The position numbers and the translations under genes were made by a program. The notes beneath the pieces are model-generated. The model did not search any database, was not told the origin of the DNA, and worked only from the letters and a program-made list of their open reading frames with translations. Positions 1-12,720 of a stretch of 64,000 bases of DNA are shown in pieces. Every line of letters begins with the position of its first letter. Positions within the stretch are counted from its first letter, which is position 1. This DNA comes from Theropithecus gelada (Eukaryota > Chordata > Mammalia > Primates > Cercopithecidae), in contig NC_037669.1 in the NCBI RefSeq assembly GCF_003255815.1, forward strand, positions 119,648,021-119,712,020, read 5' to 3'.

Positions 1-189
1 AAATCCCAATTCGTATCCTCCTATGAACAAAACTCCCTATGAGTCTCTGGTCACCTGGCAGAGTTTTTTACAGGTAGCATAACATATGCCAACACTAGCT
101 CTACTAACTAAAATAGCACTAAAAGGTGCCTTGGTGAGAATCCCACACTTTTTGAACTGGAATAGACCTTAAAGTTTAGCCCAACTCGC

Positions 190-640
190 TTGTTTTTAAG
201 GCTGGGAATAGCCTGGTGACTTTTCAAGATGACAGCGGCTATCAGTTGGAAGGCTTTTAGCTTGTCTTTAGGCTAGCTTACTTAGACAGCCAATATGGCT
301 TTGTAAGTTCCATGTGTCAGATGCAGGCATGATAATGTCCAGCACTATGAAAAGGGCTCTTTCTATGAGTGTTTCACCAGCAGGGAAAATTTTCCAGAGG
401 CCTCCAATAGATTTTTGCCTCCTACTTCATTGACCCATACCGGTCACACCCGCTCCCCGCTAAACCAGTCACTTGCAAAAGGGCTGGGATTATTGAGATA
501 GATCAGGATTTATACAAGAACCAGAAATAGTGGCATTTTATTGAGGCATGGCTATTAGAACAAAATTGAGGTTCCCTCATCAAGGAAGAAGGGAAGAATT
601 TTTTTTGGTAGGCAACTGACTGCTTAGTAAAAAATGGACT
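190..640. repeat. Ancient interspersed repeat, class not assigned
   Basis: The stretch with phrases such as CTAAACCAGTCACTTGCAAA and GATCAGGATTTA, ending near AAGGAAGAAGGG, resembles a widespread old mammalian element that I recognise but cannot name with certainty. A second probable copy lies at 36480-36880. Boundaries are approximate. Confidence 0.35.
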
Positions 641-642
641 GG

Positions 643-666
643 TTTTTTTTTTTTTTTTTTTTTTTT
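643..666. repeat. Poly(T) run, 24 T
   Basis: Uninterrupted T run. No Alu or L1 body abuts it on the right, so it is either an orphan tail or a simple homopolymer. Confidence 0.9.
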
Positions 667-1369
667 GCAGTTCTCCATAAGTATATTAATATAACTGTTT
701 TCCATAGTGCTTTAACCATAGAGCTTTACAAATGCCACTCCCCTTGAGAAGCCAGGTGAAACTACTCCAATGTTAGGAATGGGCGGCTTTATTTCTCACT
801 TGTTGCTTCTGTTCCGAATGACTGAGAAAACTTGCTTCCAGACATTGATCTTTTATCTTTCAGAGTATTTTAAGGAGCTGTGTAGAATTTTTGTTTGATT
901 TATGAACTCTGGGGGACAAGATAAATTGAGATGTGAAACACCACCTTTTGTTCTTTCTGTCAATATTCAGATGAAAGTGATGAAGAATGACATTCAGGCT
1001 GATATCACAGAGGAGGTGGAGTGGGGTGGGGTGGGGTGGGGTGGGATGTGATGGGAGGGGTACATGAGGACAGGCAAACACTAAATCTGGTTGTTTTATT
1101 AAAAAGGTCAGTGAAATCAAACTGAGCAGAGAGTTTTTATAAACAGAACTAAAGGAAGGTAAGTCTCTAGGTCAGTCTGCCCTCACTCTAGGATGGTTCA
1201 TAACATAGTCATGAAAACTCCCTTGGAGAGGTGAGCAGAGTGAGACCGCTGTCATCATCTTGCTCCCAGTGACCCCAGAGTGGCTGACCACCGACCCCGC
1301 TGCTGGGATAGGATTGAAAAGGTTATAAGTAATAGTATTCATATTTGATCCTAGTTGTTCATAAAACCT
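667..1369. other. Intron 2, unassigned stretch
   Basis: Apart from the G-rich pentamer array at 1021-1060 I see no gene, splice pair or repeat that I can name. Confidence 0.5.
1021..1060 (+). repeat. (GTGGG)5 array, G-quadruplex motif
   Basis: Five perfect GTGGG units at 1021-1045 are followed by ATGTGATGGGAGGGG. There are seven runs of three or more G within 40 nt with short loops on the + (transcribed-sense) strand, which satisfies the usual G-quadruplex pattern in both the DNA non-template strand and the nascent RNA. Confidence 0.85.
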
Positions 1370-1660
1370 GGCGTCTTGTTATCCAGGAAACAGCTCAAAT
1401 GTCACCTCTTCACAGAGGATTTTTCTACCTAAACCAAAGTTTTGTGTCTCCTCCCTGCAAACCATCCCGCCCTTGTGTTTTCTCTCCTATTTGATTTTCT
1501 GAATAACACACGTCATTATCTGAAATGGTCTGCATTTATTTATTTATTTGTTCAAACTTCATTAGAAGAGGGACTTTGTCTGCCTCGCCTATTGCTGTAG
1601 CCACACCACCTGAAGCAATGACCCATAGGATTGGGTGCTCAATTGTTGAATGAATGCGTC
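1370..1660 (+). mobile_element. L2 (LINE-2) 3' end
   Basis: The order AGCTCAAATGTCACCTCTTC, a TTTATTTATTTATTTG stretch, GAGGGACTTTGTCTGCCTCG and the tail TGTTGAATGAATG follows the L2 3' end in sense orientation. Confidence 0.75.
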
Positions 1661-1774
1661 ATATTTATACAAGGAAGTCATACTCTGTACAGGAAGACAG
1701 GAAATTAAAATAGATTTCTTTACACTCAGAATTATGACATGGCTATTTGCCTTGATTTTAGCGAAAATGATATT

Positions 1775-2230
1775 CATTTATCCATCCATCCATCCAACAA
1801 ACAAACATTTCTTGATTACTTACCAGAAACTATCATTGTTGCTGGGGTTCCTGTTTGAAAGTAGATTGACATTTAGTAGGGAAGACAGGCATGCAAATAA
1901 GTAAGTGGGAAGTTGTGACTAACATTATGTGTAAGGAAAAGAGGAAACAATTGATTCTGCTTGGGAAGAAATATCAGGAAGACTTGAACACAGAAAGTAA
2001 TGCTTGGGCTCGATCATAAAATATGTATGTCTGTTTACTAAGCAAAAAAAGGGAAGGCAATCAACATGAGCAAAGGTGTAAAGATGTGGCATAGTATGGA
2101 AGGGTGGAAGAAATGCTATAGCCACACAGGGCAAGACAGTAGCCTTGTATGGGTAAAGGTGGGAGGAGAGGCATGGCACCAAAACTGAGGCTGGAGACCA
2201 GGCAGAGGTCCTCAATCCTTGCACACAGTA
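1775..2230 (-). mobile_element. L2 3' region, antisense
   Basis: It starts with CATCCAACAAACAAACATTT (antisense L2 tail) and runs through degenerate versions of the L2 segments with GGGAAGACAGGCA, AGCAAAGGTGTAAAG and GGAGACCAGGCAGAGG. Divergence is high. Confidence 0.6.
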
Positions 2231-2934
2231 GGCTTTTGATGGAGGAAGAAAGGAAAGCAGACAAAATCTCTTTGAAATGTGACTCATAAGCTTTTACGTA
2301 ATCTATTGCTAGTGGTCCTAGGTTTTTATTAAATACCTAATGTAAGATAAATCTTTATATAAGATAAACCTTTAGTCTAGGAAAATATTTGAAAATAAAA
2401 TTTGCGGTATTTCAGTAATAACCCTCGTTATCTGGTGAGAAGTTACTTAGGAATAGCTTTAAACAGCTAGCTTTGGAAAAACATCCCATTTGACCCCAAG
2501 GAATTTTGTAAAGCACTTTAGCCATTAAAGGAAAGGAAGGTTCTATTGAGTTTTTAAAATGGGCTGTGTGAGCCCATTTGTTTAAACTAAACACTGAAGT
2601 GTCTTAGGTTTTAATGAGCCTAACTGAAAATTTAGCTAAAAACAACTCATTGGAAACCAGATGGTGCAGCCACCATTGTGAGCTGAGCTCAACCCTCTTG
2701 TTTTCTCGAGAGCATGTCAATTTAGCTCCACAGAACTCATAGTACAAAGATGCTATTAATTATGCGAGCCTCTGTACCCTAGTCACTCTCCATCCACCCC
2801 GGCCAAGTCAACACATCCTTCCCCTCTTGGAAATTAACGCTTTCATTAAAATGTGTGTGTGTCTTGGGGAGGTGGTGGGGATGGGACGGGATGCCATTTC
2901 CCCAGGTTTTCATCTGTTAGGGAAAAAAGTTATT
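2231..2934. other. Intron 2, unassigned stretch
   Basis: AT-rich to about 2420, then mixed composition with a short TGTGTGTG and G-rich patch at 2852-2892. No gene or nameable repeat seen. Confidence 0.5.
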
Positions 2935-3570
2935 CAGTGACACTGGGAAAAGCACAGTAAGGCAGACTTTATTCAAGGCCATTGGGAGAGGCATAGGAAC
3001 CATTGCAACAGCATCTTGCAGCGGGAGAGAAATAGTGGCCTCAACTTTGAATACAGCTTGAGCAAGTGGGAATTTATAGCCAAGGTTCTGTGTGGGAGTT
3101 AGCAGGTAGAAAACTACTAAGAGGAAACTTCAGGATTAAGGGGGATTCTGGCTAAGCAACCTAACAAGACTCTTGCTAAAAACGAGCCTGGGTGATAAGA
3201 CATCTCCTGGGGCATGGTGGAGGAGGAGGAACATAATCAGGTGTCAGGGATGATCAGCTATTGGGGATAGGAGGTTCTGGCTAAACTGACTTAGCAGGGT
3301 TCTTTTGCTAAAACTGGATTTTACAAGGAAGTGCATAGATAGGCCTAGGATGAGATTCAGAAGGCTAACTAAAGATTGGACAAGCAAAGGACTGTCACAT
3401 CCTCTTATATGGCACGCCACAGCCAAGCTCTGCACTACAGATGAATACCTTGAGGGCTTTAGCGAATGAGGGCAAGAAGAGGGATGTAATAGATATCTGG
3501 AAGAGCACTGGGTGAGGGACAAGGACAATGAAACAGACAATGACAGAGTTCAGAAGTATGATTCCATGAT
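2935..3570 (-). mobile_element. Probable endogenous-retrovirus LTR, antisense
   Basis: Read on the minus strand, the left part has the order of a retroviral LTR: a TATA-like TATAAATTCCCAC, a pyrimidine-rich stretch, then AATAAA (TTTATT on the + strand at 2968-2973) and a short R/U5-like segment ending near 2935. The part further upstream on the minus strand carries a direct repeat of about 50 bp (+ strand about 3134-3185 and 3262-3315, sharing TTCTGGCTAA and TTGCTAAAA), as seen in the U3 region of ERV1-type LTRs. I cannot name the subfamily, and the outer end is uncertain. No viral coding sequence is recognisable beside it. Confidence 0.45.
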
Positions 3571-4112
3571 ATTATAAAGAGTGCCTGGCTTAATAAGAGG
3601 TTGTGCTTTTCAGTTATGGATACCACTTTCCAGTTTTTTGCCTTAATTTCCATTAATTCTTTACCTTTGGCCATGAGATTAGCCAGGCAATTTGTTTTCT
3701 CTTCCCTCTTTTTGTATAGTAATCTACTGGGTTATTTCTTTCCATTTATGAGTGTTAAGGTCTTTCCAACATGAGGGTGAAGCGAAATGTAAGGCACTGG
3801 AATCCTTTCCACCTCCTTTGTTCAAGGGCTTAGTGTTAGAGGCTCCTCACATCTTCAGTGGTCCTGACTGGACTCCTGTGAGGGGTCAGCTTCTAGGCCA
3901 CCAGGCAGAGTATTCAGGAATAGTTATCAATTGCCAATAGACAACTGCTGACTCTTACTTAACCCTAAAACCTAAGTCTTATCCCATCAGCTGTGGGTAG
4001 GTTCCTAAGGGTGGCTCTTGAAAGATTCATGTGACTGGTTAAAGGTTACGTTTAAATATCAGGTCTGTCCTTCCAACTTTTTGTCAACACTCGCCTGAAT
4101 GTAAAGTCCAGG
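3571..4112. other. Intron 2, unassigned stretch
   Basis: No gene or nameable repeat. Part of it could be diverged sequence belonging to the neighbouring LTR element. Confidence 0.45.
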
Positions 4113-4159
4113 TTTGAGATTTATTCCGCCAACATTTATAAAGCACACACTATGTGCCA

Positions 4160-4195
<36 letters not shown>

Positions 4196-4268
4196 TACAT
4201 AAAACACACTGCCCTTGACTTTGTGGAATATAAGCTGTGCACAGGAAAATCGCAAAATGTAGATTATT
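4113..4268 (-). mobile_element. L2 tail, antisense, with embedded (AC)16
   Basis: CCAACATTTATAAAGCAC and CTATGTGCCAGACAC are the antisense L2/MIR tail. CTGCCCTTGACTTTGTGGAA continues the antisense L2 consensus on the far side of an (AC)n run at 4161-4192 that has expanded inside it. Confidence 0.6.
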
Positions 4269-5841
4269 ACAGCACACTACAAGGTTGATAGACCCATGAA
4301 TATTTATAAGAAGAAGTCACATTTCAGTAGCATGTTTGTATGTGTGTATGCACATGTGCATCTGATTATTTTATGTGTGTGCATGAGAGAGAGAGACAGA
4401 GCTTCTGAGCAGCCCAAGGAGTAAATTAATTAAATTGGTTACTGAGATTGTAATGAGATTATCATCATTGAATTGTCTTAGCTGATACTTCACTAGTAGG
4501 ATAAACCCTACTTCCAGAGTTTCTTGGAGGGTCAAGTGAACAGGAAGAAAAATTATGGGAACCAGGTGGAGTGGGCAGAAGGAGGGCATGTCCAGGCATG
4601 GTATCCCTGGAAGAAATAGAGAGAAGTCCTAGATTGGGCCTGACTCGGAAGAGCTTCCTTTTTATCTGTTGTAAGTTGGAATTTGACTGACCCTGACCAA
4701 GAGGAGCCTGGACTTGGCTTTTCTTTATTGGTCTCATGGGTGGCTTATGTAGTTGCTACAGGCAGTTGTGAGGAGAGCCTGTTGGCTTTCCTTTCTTTGA
4801 TTGACATGGGGCATTGGAAAAAGGTGAGGGGAATTAGAAAACAGCTAGAAGGAGAAACAAGTGAGTCATCCTTCCATCTCCTAGGCCTTTATTACTTGCA
4901 TTTTCTTTCTGAAAGTTGATTCAGGTCAGTAGGGAAATCATTAGGGTGAGATAGTGTAGTTCTTTAAAGATTTCTTACTTATTGATGCTAAGGCTCTTTG
5001 TGATGTGCATTTTCTTTGTTCTATTTCTCCACAGTGGTAGGAGTCCTAGATAAAATATTAATCATAAAGGTTTTTAAAAATCATTTCCAATTGCACAGAG
5101 ATATTAAGAGTTATGGCCACAAAGCCTTGGTACAGCTATATTTTACTGCCCACGTGTCTTCCCAGAGATGACACATATGCTTTTCATTTTGCTGCCATTA
5201 TTCTTCATGAGATCACAGGGCATCAGTCATCACTGTGGTGGAAAAATGAAGATGAGGGACAAAAGCATCAGTCTCTAAGCATAAGATGATGTGTTTGTCT
5301 GTAGTGGCTAGGGACAGTCTCTAAATGCAGGAACCATAAAAGGCTCTGTGACTTGTACCTCAGGAATGAGATTCATCAGCAATGAAATCAGAATTCCAAC
5401 AGCAGTTTGTTATTGAGGGATTTCGAGAAGCTGTGTCTCTGTCCGCATGTGTGGAATTCCATCCCCACCGGCAGTGTAATGCCATCAGAATCTGAACTAG
5501 GATGAAAGAGTAGCCTGCTCTCCAGAAAGTCACATCAAGTGTGGCTTAGTTTATGGTGAAGATGTACGGGGTGTTGATGTCCCAAGAGAAGGGGCTCTCG
5601 GTGGACAATTTTCTTGGCTCTTCGTTGCCAGTGGGAACCCCAGCTGGACTTTGAAAGTGGCATGGGTTCCCAAGTACCTGACATGTCCTACATGCTTTTA
5701 TTGTCATTAGAATGTTGTTTTCCATTCTGAGAAGCCAGATCACAAGGACAGAGTGCTGTGATGAGCATAAATACTATCAAACAAGGTCTACAGCAACAAC
5801 AATAGTTGTTATGTCATGAGCATCTGCTTTGTATTTCACAT
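4269..5841. other. Intron 2, unassigned stretch
   Basis: Mixed composition with a short GA run (4385-4397). No splice-bounded open frame, RNA gene or nameable repeat seen. Confidence 0.5.
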
Positions 5842-5965
5842 AGACCCTGTCCCAGCTCCTATCTGAGATGGGAGGTGTTATTCTCAGATGAGGAGACTGA
5901 GGCTGAGAGTGGTTAAAGTGTCAGGGTCACATGTCTGGTAGGGTTAGAGCTGATATTTGGACTCC
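5842..5965 (-). mobile_element. MIR, antisense
   Basis: TCAGATGAGGAGACTGAGGC followed by a degraded GGTTAAAGTG...GGGTCACATG series is the antisense MIR core. Confidence 0.7.
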
Positions 5966-7188
5966 TGTAATGCTAAGTAAATTTGCATGCTACCATGATG
6001 GCCAGTGACATGGAATCATTTAACCTCTTTTTACATTAAGCCTGTGGAAGATGAATTCCCAGTCCTAAAGTACCGCCTGCTCTGGTTCTACAGTATGGTT
6101 CCTTGCTTCTTCAAAGTCTCTAGGACCTTGGCAGAGTAGCATACAGTGGTGAGCAGTCTTCTTTTGAAATGAAATGGGCCCAGGGCTGCCTCCTTCATGA
6201 CTTCATTGTTCTCTTGGCTGGTTTCTGTGCAGCCAGTGGTCATGTCAGTTCCACTTTAAAACCAGAGTAAACAGTTCCTGGTGGGTGCTTTTTAAGTTTA
6301 AAGAAAGATGGAAAGGATGTTCAGACCTAGGGGAGTAGACCTGTCTCTCAGCAGCCGAGTTACTCTGCTCCTGATGTTTTTATACCAAACTGAAAATATA
6401 CCGTCATACACTCACCCCTGGGGAAGTGCAGAGGACTCTCTTTTCATGGGGAGGCCAGTGTTACTCTTTTGTCCTGAGTGAGCATTCAGTTTATTTTGAT
6501 CCCTGGCCTCAAACTCAGATGCCCTACTGCAGTCACAAAGAAACTCCAAAGTCAGAATGGGGATGGTCAGAATTCATCCACTCCCGCCAGTGGTAATAAA
6601 TGGCTTCTCTTTTGGGTCAGTAGGAAGTAAATTGGATGACTCCTCAGCTAGTCACCCTTTATAAAGTTATTTCTGACCTTGAAGCTTAGAGGAAATTGGC
6701 TGGAGAACAAAATAGTATTTCCTAAAGTGTTTATGAAATAGCTCCCCATGATTCTTCATGGCCAGCACTCTGTCCTTTGTGTCTGTGGCTTTGTTTTTTA
6801 GTGTTTATGAAGTATTGTAGAAAAGAGTTCCCCAGGCATCTCGTTTGGTTAAGAAGATTGCATCTCCCCATTGGGACATCCTGGCTATTTCCCAGCAAAA
6901 TGTTCTGCCTCCCTCGACTGTACCACATAAGCTAATTAACCTCTTTATAGATTCTCTTTCTCCTTATTTTAATTCTCAGCTGGTATTTCTCTAGGCCCTG
7001 GGCCTTGGGAATTGTAGACTCATTTGTTGAATTTCTGGCAGTGTGAAAATTTCTAATAGTTTGCTTTCTGTTCCCATGCATAGTGAAGTAGGCATCAGAA
7101 TCAAAGAAAATAACTGATGAAAAAACACAAGGCTTGGAAAAATCCCGAAATAATAGCCATGCTCAAAAGAGGCAAGAGGACAATTGGG

Positions 7189-7222
<34 letters not shown>

Positions 7223-10094
7223 CTTGTTAGGAGCTGTTTTTCCTCTCTGTGGCAAAGTAGCAAATGGTCATCTTATTGGCTGCTCAGAATACTTTATTCT
7301 ATAATTCTATATCTTTCTGTGGTTCTATACAACTGCCTTCCTTTGAGTTCGTCCTGGAGAACTAGACCCCTTCCCCCATCACCACTTAGCCATACCCACA
7401 ATGAATATAAATCCAAGGAGATGGGATGAATTTCAGAACCATAGAGGGCTCAGAAAGTAGAGAAACCGTTGTGGCATTTACGGCTCTTCAATGTCCTTCC
7501 AAACAGAAGAACGTTTCTGAAACACTGAGCAGCAGCCACACCTGGGGTCCCTAAAGGCACTCCAGGATATGAACCATGACACCTGAGAATGTGCAGCAAA
7601 ATGAGCTTTGTTCCTTTGGGCCTGTGGCACAAAACATTCCTTTGCCCGTGTTCAGGCGCCTCAGCTTGAATTCATTTTGTCTACTGACTAATCAGACAAT
7701 TTTGTGTTTATTCTCTGCTGCTTTTGAAGAGGTGGTATAGTGGATAAGTACTTAGGCTACCTTTTTTGGAAATTTGCCTCTGCAAGATGTTTTAAAATCT
7801 GTTGATGAGCAGGTGATGTCTAGGTAGTGAATAGAAAAATCGCTTTAGCTTGTATCCGGAGTTTGCAAAACAGGAAACTTTCAAAATGATTTGTAGTTTG
7901 ATTCTGAAACCATCTTAGCTCTAGCTAAGATGGAGCATTGCTTGTAACCAGACAGCATTTGTCACCCAGAGAGCTTTAGAAAAATCTACTGTTTCCTCAT
8001 GGGGCGTAGAGGGATAGATTTTCAAGAATCTTTTTGGTTTATTTGAATGTGGGATTTTCCATAACCCAGAGTAATGATTAATAGTTTCTCTGCTCATATC
8101 AGGTTTTGTCGGCCAGATGTTTCTTTCAAGAACTTCACTCCTTTATTGTCTAAATTGAATCAGCATCAGATAAAACATATTGCAACCTCAAAGTCAGTTG
8201 CAATCCAGCAAAATAAGATGTGGTTATGAACCAAAATTAGGGGAAGAGGCTAGGATGGCGCTGAAAATTCTAAGTGATTTTCAGATATGTTAAAAATGAC
8301 TTTCTCAAAATTGTGAATCTTTGGAAAAGCCATATGATTAATCTACATACTAAATCCCTTTTTATTTTACTTCTCAGAACACAATTCCCAAAGCTATTAC
8401 CATACTCCAAATTATAACATTTATTTTGCTTATTCAAAAACTGAAAAATCAGACCATATTTTCTGAAAATAGCTTTTCTGTACTCATATTTTGCATATCA
8501 CTTCTTTCTGATTATGAAATTGAATTAAAGGAATGAGTCTATATTGTGTTATCTGCCCACAGATTACCACAAAAATGATGGATAAATGCTATGCCACCAG
8601 TATTTCCATTTAGCCCTTTCATGTTAGCTGTAAAGGGATAGATAGACGTATGTATCTGTATTAGTAGTTGGGAGTCTCCATCCGGTAATGGAATACCGGT
8701 ATATCAGTAATAATCATTGTTTTCTGCCCCAAGGAGAGGCTGATAGGATTATTAATATTAATAGTACAAAACATCTGGGTGATGCTTGTATCTAGTAGTT
8801 TATCTTGGTGATGTATATCCAGAAACTGAATTTACAGTTGCAGGCAGGAAATCTGGGTTTATATTCGAGACTCTGCTTTATATGGGGAAGGGTGAGCAAA
8901 TGTTAAAACCCTAAGAACTGCATTCTCTACTGGTCTAGGTAAAGCCCGAAATTCTGTAAATTAGTTCATCCTTCCTTCATCTTGTAGCAGCCTGATAGAG
9001 GAAGAGTGTGGTGGGGTCTTTGGGGTCAGAAGATTTTGGAGAATGGTCCTTAAGAAAATCAAATTATGTTTTGAAGACTATTTGTGGTTTTATTCTGTAA
9101 AATGTCTTTAGTGATAGGCTACATTAAGATCAGTATAAATGAGCTATGGAAGGTCTCTGTTCTGTTGCTCTGTAAGTGCTAGAAGTTACTGTTTTGCTAA
9201 AATAAACATTCTTAAGAAAAAAGGAAATTTAATGTAGTTATTAATCATTTGCACTTTGGAGTAAATTAAGAATTTAAGAGCAGATATTAAAAACACTATT
9301 TTTTATTTATAAATAAATGGTTTATAAATATAAATATAAATAAATGGTTTATAAATGATTTAAATGGCTGGTTCTCTGAGTCATGCCCAGAAAAATGGAT
9401 CCTGAAAGACACACTTCACAATTTTGCTAGTTGTGTGTTTTTATTTCAACTCTTGAAGGCCAGCTAGTTACATTCTTTGTTTTATTGATTTCTCTGGAAG
9501 TTTTAATGTGTAGAATGAAGGCACTTCCCGCTATTTTCCAATCTTCAAGAATGAATTTTTAATTTTGTGAGTTTTGCTCTTTAACGGAAAGAGTGGCTAG
9601 ATTTGTTTGATCAGAGTTTCCCTTGGGGAGGGTAATGAAAAGGTGATCTGTTCAGAGAGGATTTGGGAGAAGGTGATATGTTTGTCACTTTAATTTATCC
9701 TAGGGTCTTGATGGTCCATCCAGCCTAAACTTCCAAACCATGACATTTGAGATAATTGCGGGGGTGAGGGGGACCTGTCTTCTGATTTCTTTTCTTTTCT
9801 TTTTTTGTTTGTTTGTTTGTTTCAGACGGATCTATGAGAAAGGAGGTTACTTCAGCAATTTGGTCACAAGCTTAAAGTGAGGGTTGGGATACAGAGGAGC
9901 AAGTTGAGGCCTCATCACAGATTTTGTTTTTAGCTGGATTTATCAGACAACCATATGTGAGAGTGAAAGAATTAAGCCAGAGTGAGGGGTGCCTGAAATC
10001 AGAGACCTTTCCCACCTCACTGAGGCTGCAAGAGGGACAGCTTTGAAGTCATGGTTTAATATTCCCAGATACTTTCGTTTTTTTGGTGGTGGTT
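5966..10094. other. Intron 2, long unassigned stretch with simple repeats
   Basis: It holds a 29-T run at 7192-7220, a short direct duplication around AAATAAATGGTTTATAAAT at 9309-9358, and a T-rich TTTTC/TTTG tract at 9788-9824. Otherwise I see no gene and no repeat I can name with confidence. 8000-9780 is AT-rich. Confidence 0.5.
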
Positions 10095-10095
10095 G

Positions 10096-10384
10096 TTTTT
10101 TTTCGGAGACAGAGTCTCGCTTTGTCGCCCAGGCTGGAGTGCAGTGGCGCAATCTCGGCTCACTGCAACCTCCGCCTCTGTGTTTAAGTGTTTCTTCTCC
10201 CTCAGCCTTTCAAGTAGCTGGGACTACAGGCGCCCGCCACCACGCCCGGCTAATTTTTCTTTTGGTATTTTTAGTAGAGGTTTCACTGTGTTACCAGGAT
10301 GGTCTCAATCTTCTGACTTCGTGATCCACCCGTCTCGGCCTCCCAAAGTTCTGGGATTACAGGCATGAGCCACCGTGCTGGGTC
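10096..10384 (-). mobile_element. Alu, antisense, near full length
   Basis: Left-side T run, then GGAGACAGAGTCTCGCTTTG, CACTGCAACCTCCGCC, CTGGGACTACAGGCGCC and CTGGGATTACAGGCATGAGC, ending at GCCACCGTGCTGGG. This is the complete dimer, with a small insertion near 10190. No clear target duplication found by eye. Confidence 0.95.
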
Positions 10385-11101
10385 CTAGTTATTTCTTAAA
10401 GTTGACCAAGAGTGGTTTCCTTCGACCCCCAAAAACTATGCATTCTAAAATATGAAATGCTTCTCTACACACCTACTCTCGTTTAAATTTTCTGAAGTGC
10501 CCATTTTTCCTGTCTTACGTGGTGAAATCCTAGCTGTTTATTTTTATGTTCTTCAAGATTTAGATGGTGTCACCAGGAACCGAATGCTCTCCCCATCCCA
10601 CCACCCCATTATTTTCTTACAGAACCCAGATTAAGTTTTTCTCAGATAAACAGATAAAACTAACCTAGCTGATTTCTTACATCAAAGTTAACATTGTGAA
10701 TGTCAAAGAACCAATGCTATGCAATGATGTAAAATATCACTCTAATTTAATTCCCATTGGCAGGCCACGTTTGCTTCAGTGTTTTACCTTCTAAGTGGGC
10801 AGAACAATGCAGAGATAGCACAGCTGTATTTTAATATGCGTGTTACCCACCTGGAATGATCATAAGGCAGCTTCCTAATGCTATAAAATGGAAATATATG
10901 ACACTTTCAGATAAATGTCGTGCACACGATTTGAGTTTTTGGGGTGGTTTTGTTTATTCCTCTCTTCTCCTCCCCTCATTTTTAATTACATCTGCCTATA
11001 TAAGTGCACAAGTTAATTTTCATCAGCTGTCCATGTCGCTTGAGTTTTCTAGTTCTTGTGTTCAGAACACTTATCTATAGTTAAGTTTTGAGGCTTAAAA
11101 G
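10385..11101. other. Intron 2, unassigned stretch
   Basis: Nothing nameable seen. Confidence 0.5.
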
Positions 11102-11250
11102 TCAGTCATTTATTTAGTACCTACTGTATGCCCAACACTAGGCTGTAACCAACTAGTGAACATAGGGAAAACGGAGGCGTTTCCTCACACACAAACTGCT
11201 TGCAATGAAGATGTATTTATAGGGGAGGGGAAACAATGGCTGAAGGTAAC
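11102..11250 (-). mobile_element. L2 tail, antisense
   Basis: GTCATTTATTTAGTACCTAC and TGCCCAACACTAGGCTGTAA follow the antisense L2 tail. A short (CA)n run follows at 11282-11300. Confidence 0.5.
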
Positions 11251-11300
11251 ATAGGAGATTGTTTTGGCTGTTAAGAGATATCACACACACACACACACAC

Positions 11301-12534
11301 CCACCAGAATTTATCTATGCAAATGAACGGCCTTTCCCTTAGAGAATTGCACCTATTTCCTTCAAAACTGTTGCAATTGCCCTACATATTTGGGAGCTAC
11401 TTTCTTTTGGTGATGAAATACACAAACCACAAAATTTCTTTTTGGTCTGTTATCATTTTAACTTTCTAACAGTTTTATCCAACTCAATCTTTCACCTTCC
11501 TTACCAGTTTAGAATGACATTAAATGTAAAAAATTAAATATGCTTTTTAACAAAGATGGGCCATATTCTTTTTCAATATTCAAAGAGATGTGATGTAGGT
11601 AATTTCAGAATGATTTAAACATCAGTGGTATTAGTGCCTAGAGATAACATTCATTTAGAGTACAAGTTTGGCTAGTTTTGCTAAATAAAATTGGGAACAT
11701 TATTTATATTAAGTATCAAATAGTGTATGTGTGGAATACAGGTTCTTGATAATTTAGGCTCCAATTAAGTGCATATAGTCTGTGGTTCTGAGTTAGATGA
11801 AAACTGTCCTAATAAGGAGCACCTTGCAATGGCCCTTGCTCTGTGCTTCAGCCCCAGCCAACTTTCCCAAGACAGAGGAACTCATCCCAAGACCGTGGCA
11901 GGAAGGTTGATAACTATTAGACAGTACCTGTTTCTCACTTCTGGGCCTAGCTATCAGTTCATATCATCCCAAATCATTACCCAAACATGCAGACATCATC
12001 TAAGGCCTCTGACAACACAAGTAGCCAGCCTCCTTTTAGAACAGACCAGAGTACTCTTGACATTCTAAATTGTCATCTTTTAATGGACTCATCCCTTCTT
12101 CCTTCTTTAGGAAGTTCTCATATCTGTGTCCTGGTCTCTACTGTCTGTCCCTGCTGTTCTCTGCTGTCTGTATCTGCTATTCTTCCCAGACCACAGGCAG
12201 GTTCCAACATGTGCTTTCATTTAGTCTCATCTCTCATAGAATGTTGCCCACCTTTAACCTGTCTGGCAGTTGGTGTGTGTACATGATACCTCTTGTTGGG
12301 TTATTCTGGTTTTCCTTCTGCTATTTAGATGAGAGCTTCAGTCATTCTCTGGTCACTCAAATGCTTTCAGACACAATAACACACTAGGCTTGTGACCATT
12401 TGGTATTTGGGGTCTTTGAATAATGTAGACTGTATTTGACAGTGGTCTGGGACACCATCAATTGATAATCGTTGCAGCAGAGGATTGCAAGATAAAAACA
12501 GATCTCTGTCATCAAAGTCAGAATCCCAAATGTA
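11301..12534. other. Intron 2, unassigned stretch
   Basis: 11400-11720 is AT-rich. 11800-12420 is pyrimidine-leaning on the + strand and could be very old L2 ORF-region sequence, but I cannot align it well enough to call it. Confidence 0.4.
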
Positions 12535-12720
12535 GAATAATAATGGAAGTGCGTAGCATTTTTAGAGCACTATACGGTTTACAAAACTTTCACATTAGCT
12601 ATTTTAGTTCTTATAACGGCCTTAAGTATCATTTCTCTGGTTTTAATGTGGAAACTGAGATCTAAAGAGATCTGAATGATTTCCTCATGGTCACACAGCC
12701 AGTGAGTGACAGAACTGAAG
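12535..12720 (-). mobile_element. MIR, antisense
   Basis: TTTAGAGCACTATACGGTTT, TGTGGAAACTGAGATCTAAA and GGTCACACAGCCAGTGAGTG match the antisense MIR core in order. Confidence 0.7.

Noticed and set aside
11811..12390. Overlapping 99-105 codon frames suggesting a small gene
   Set aside because: The frames overlap on the same strand, contain no recognisable domain, and the base composition suggests eroded repeat sequence.
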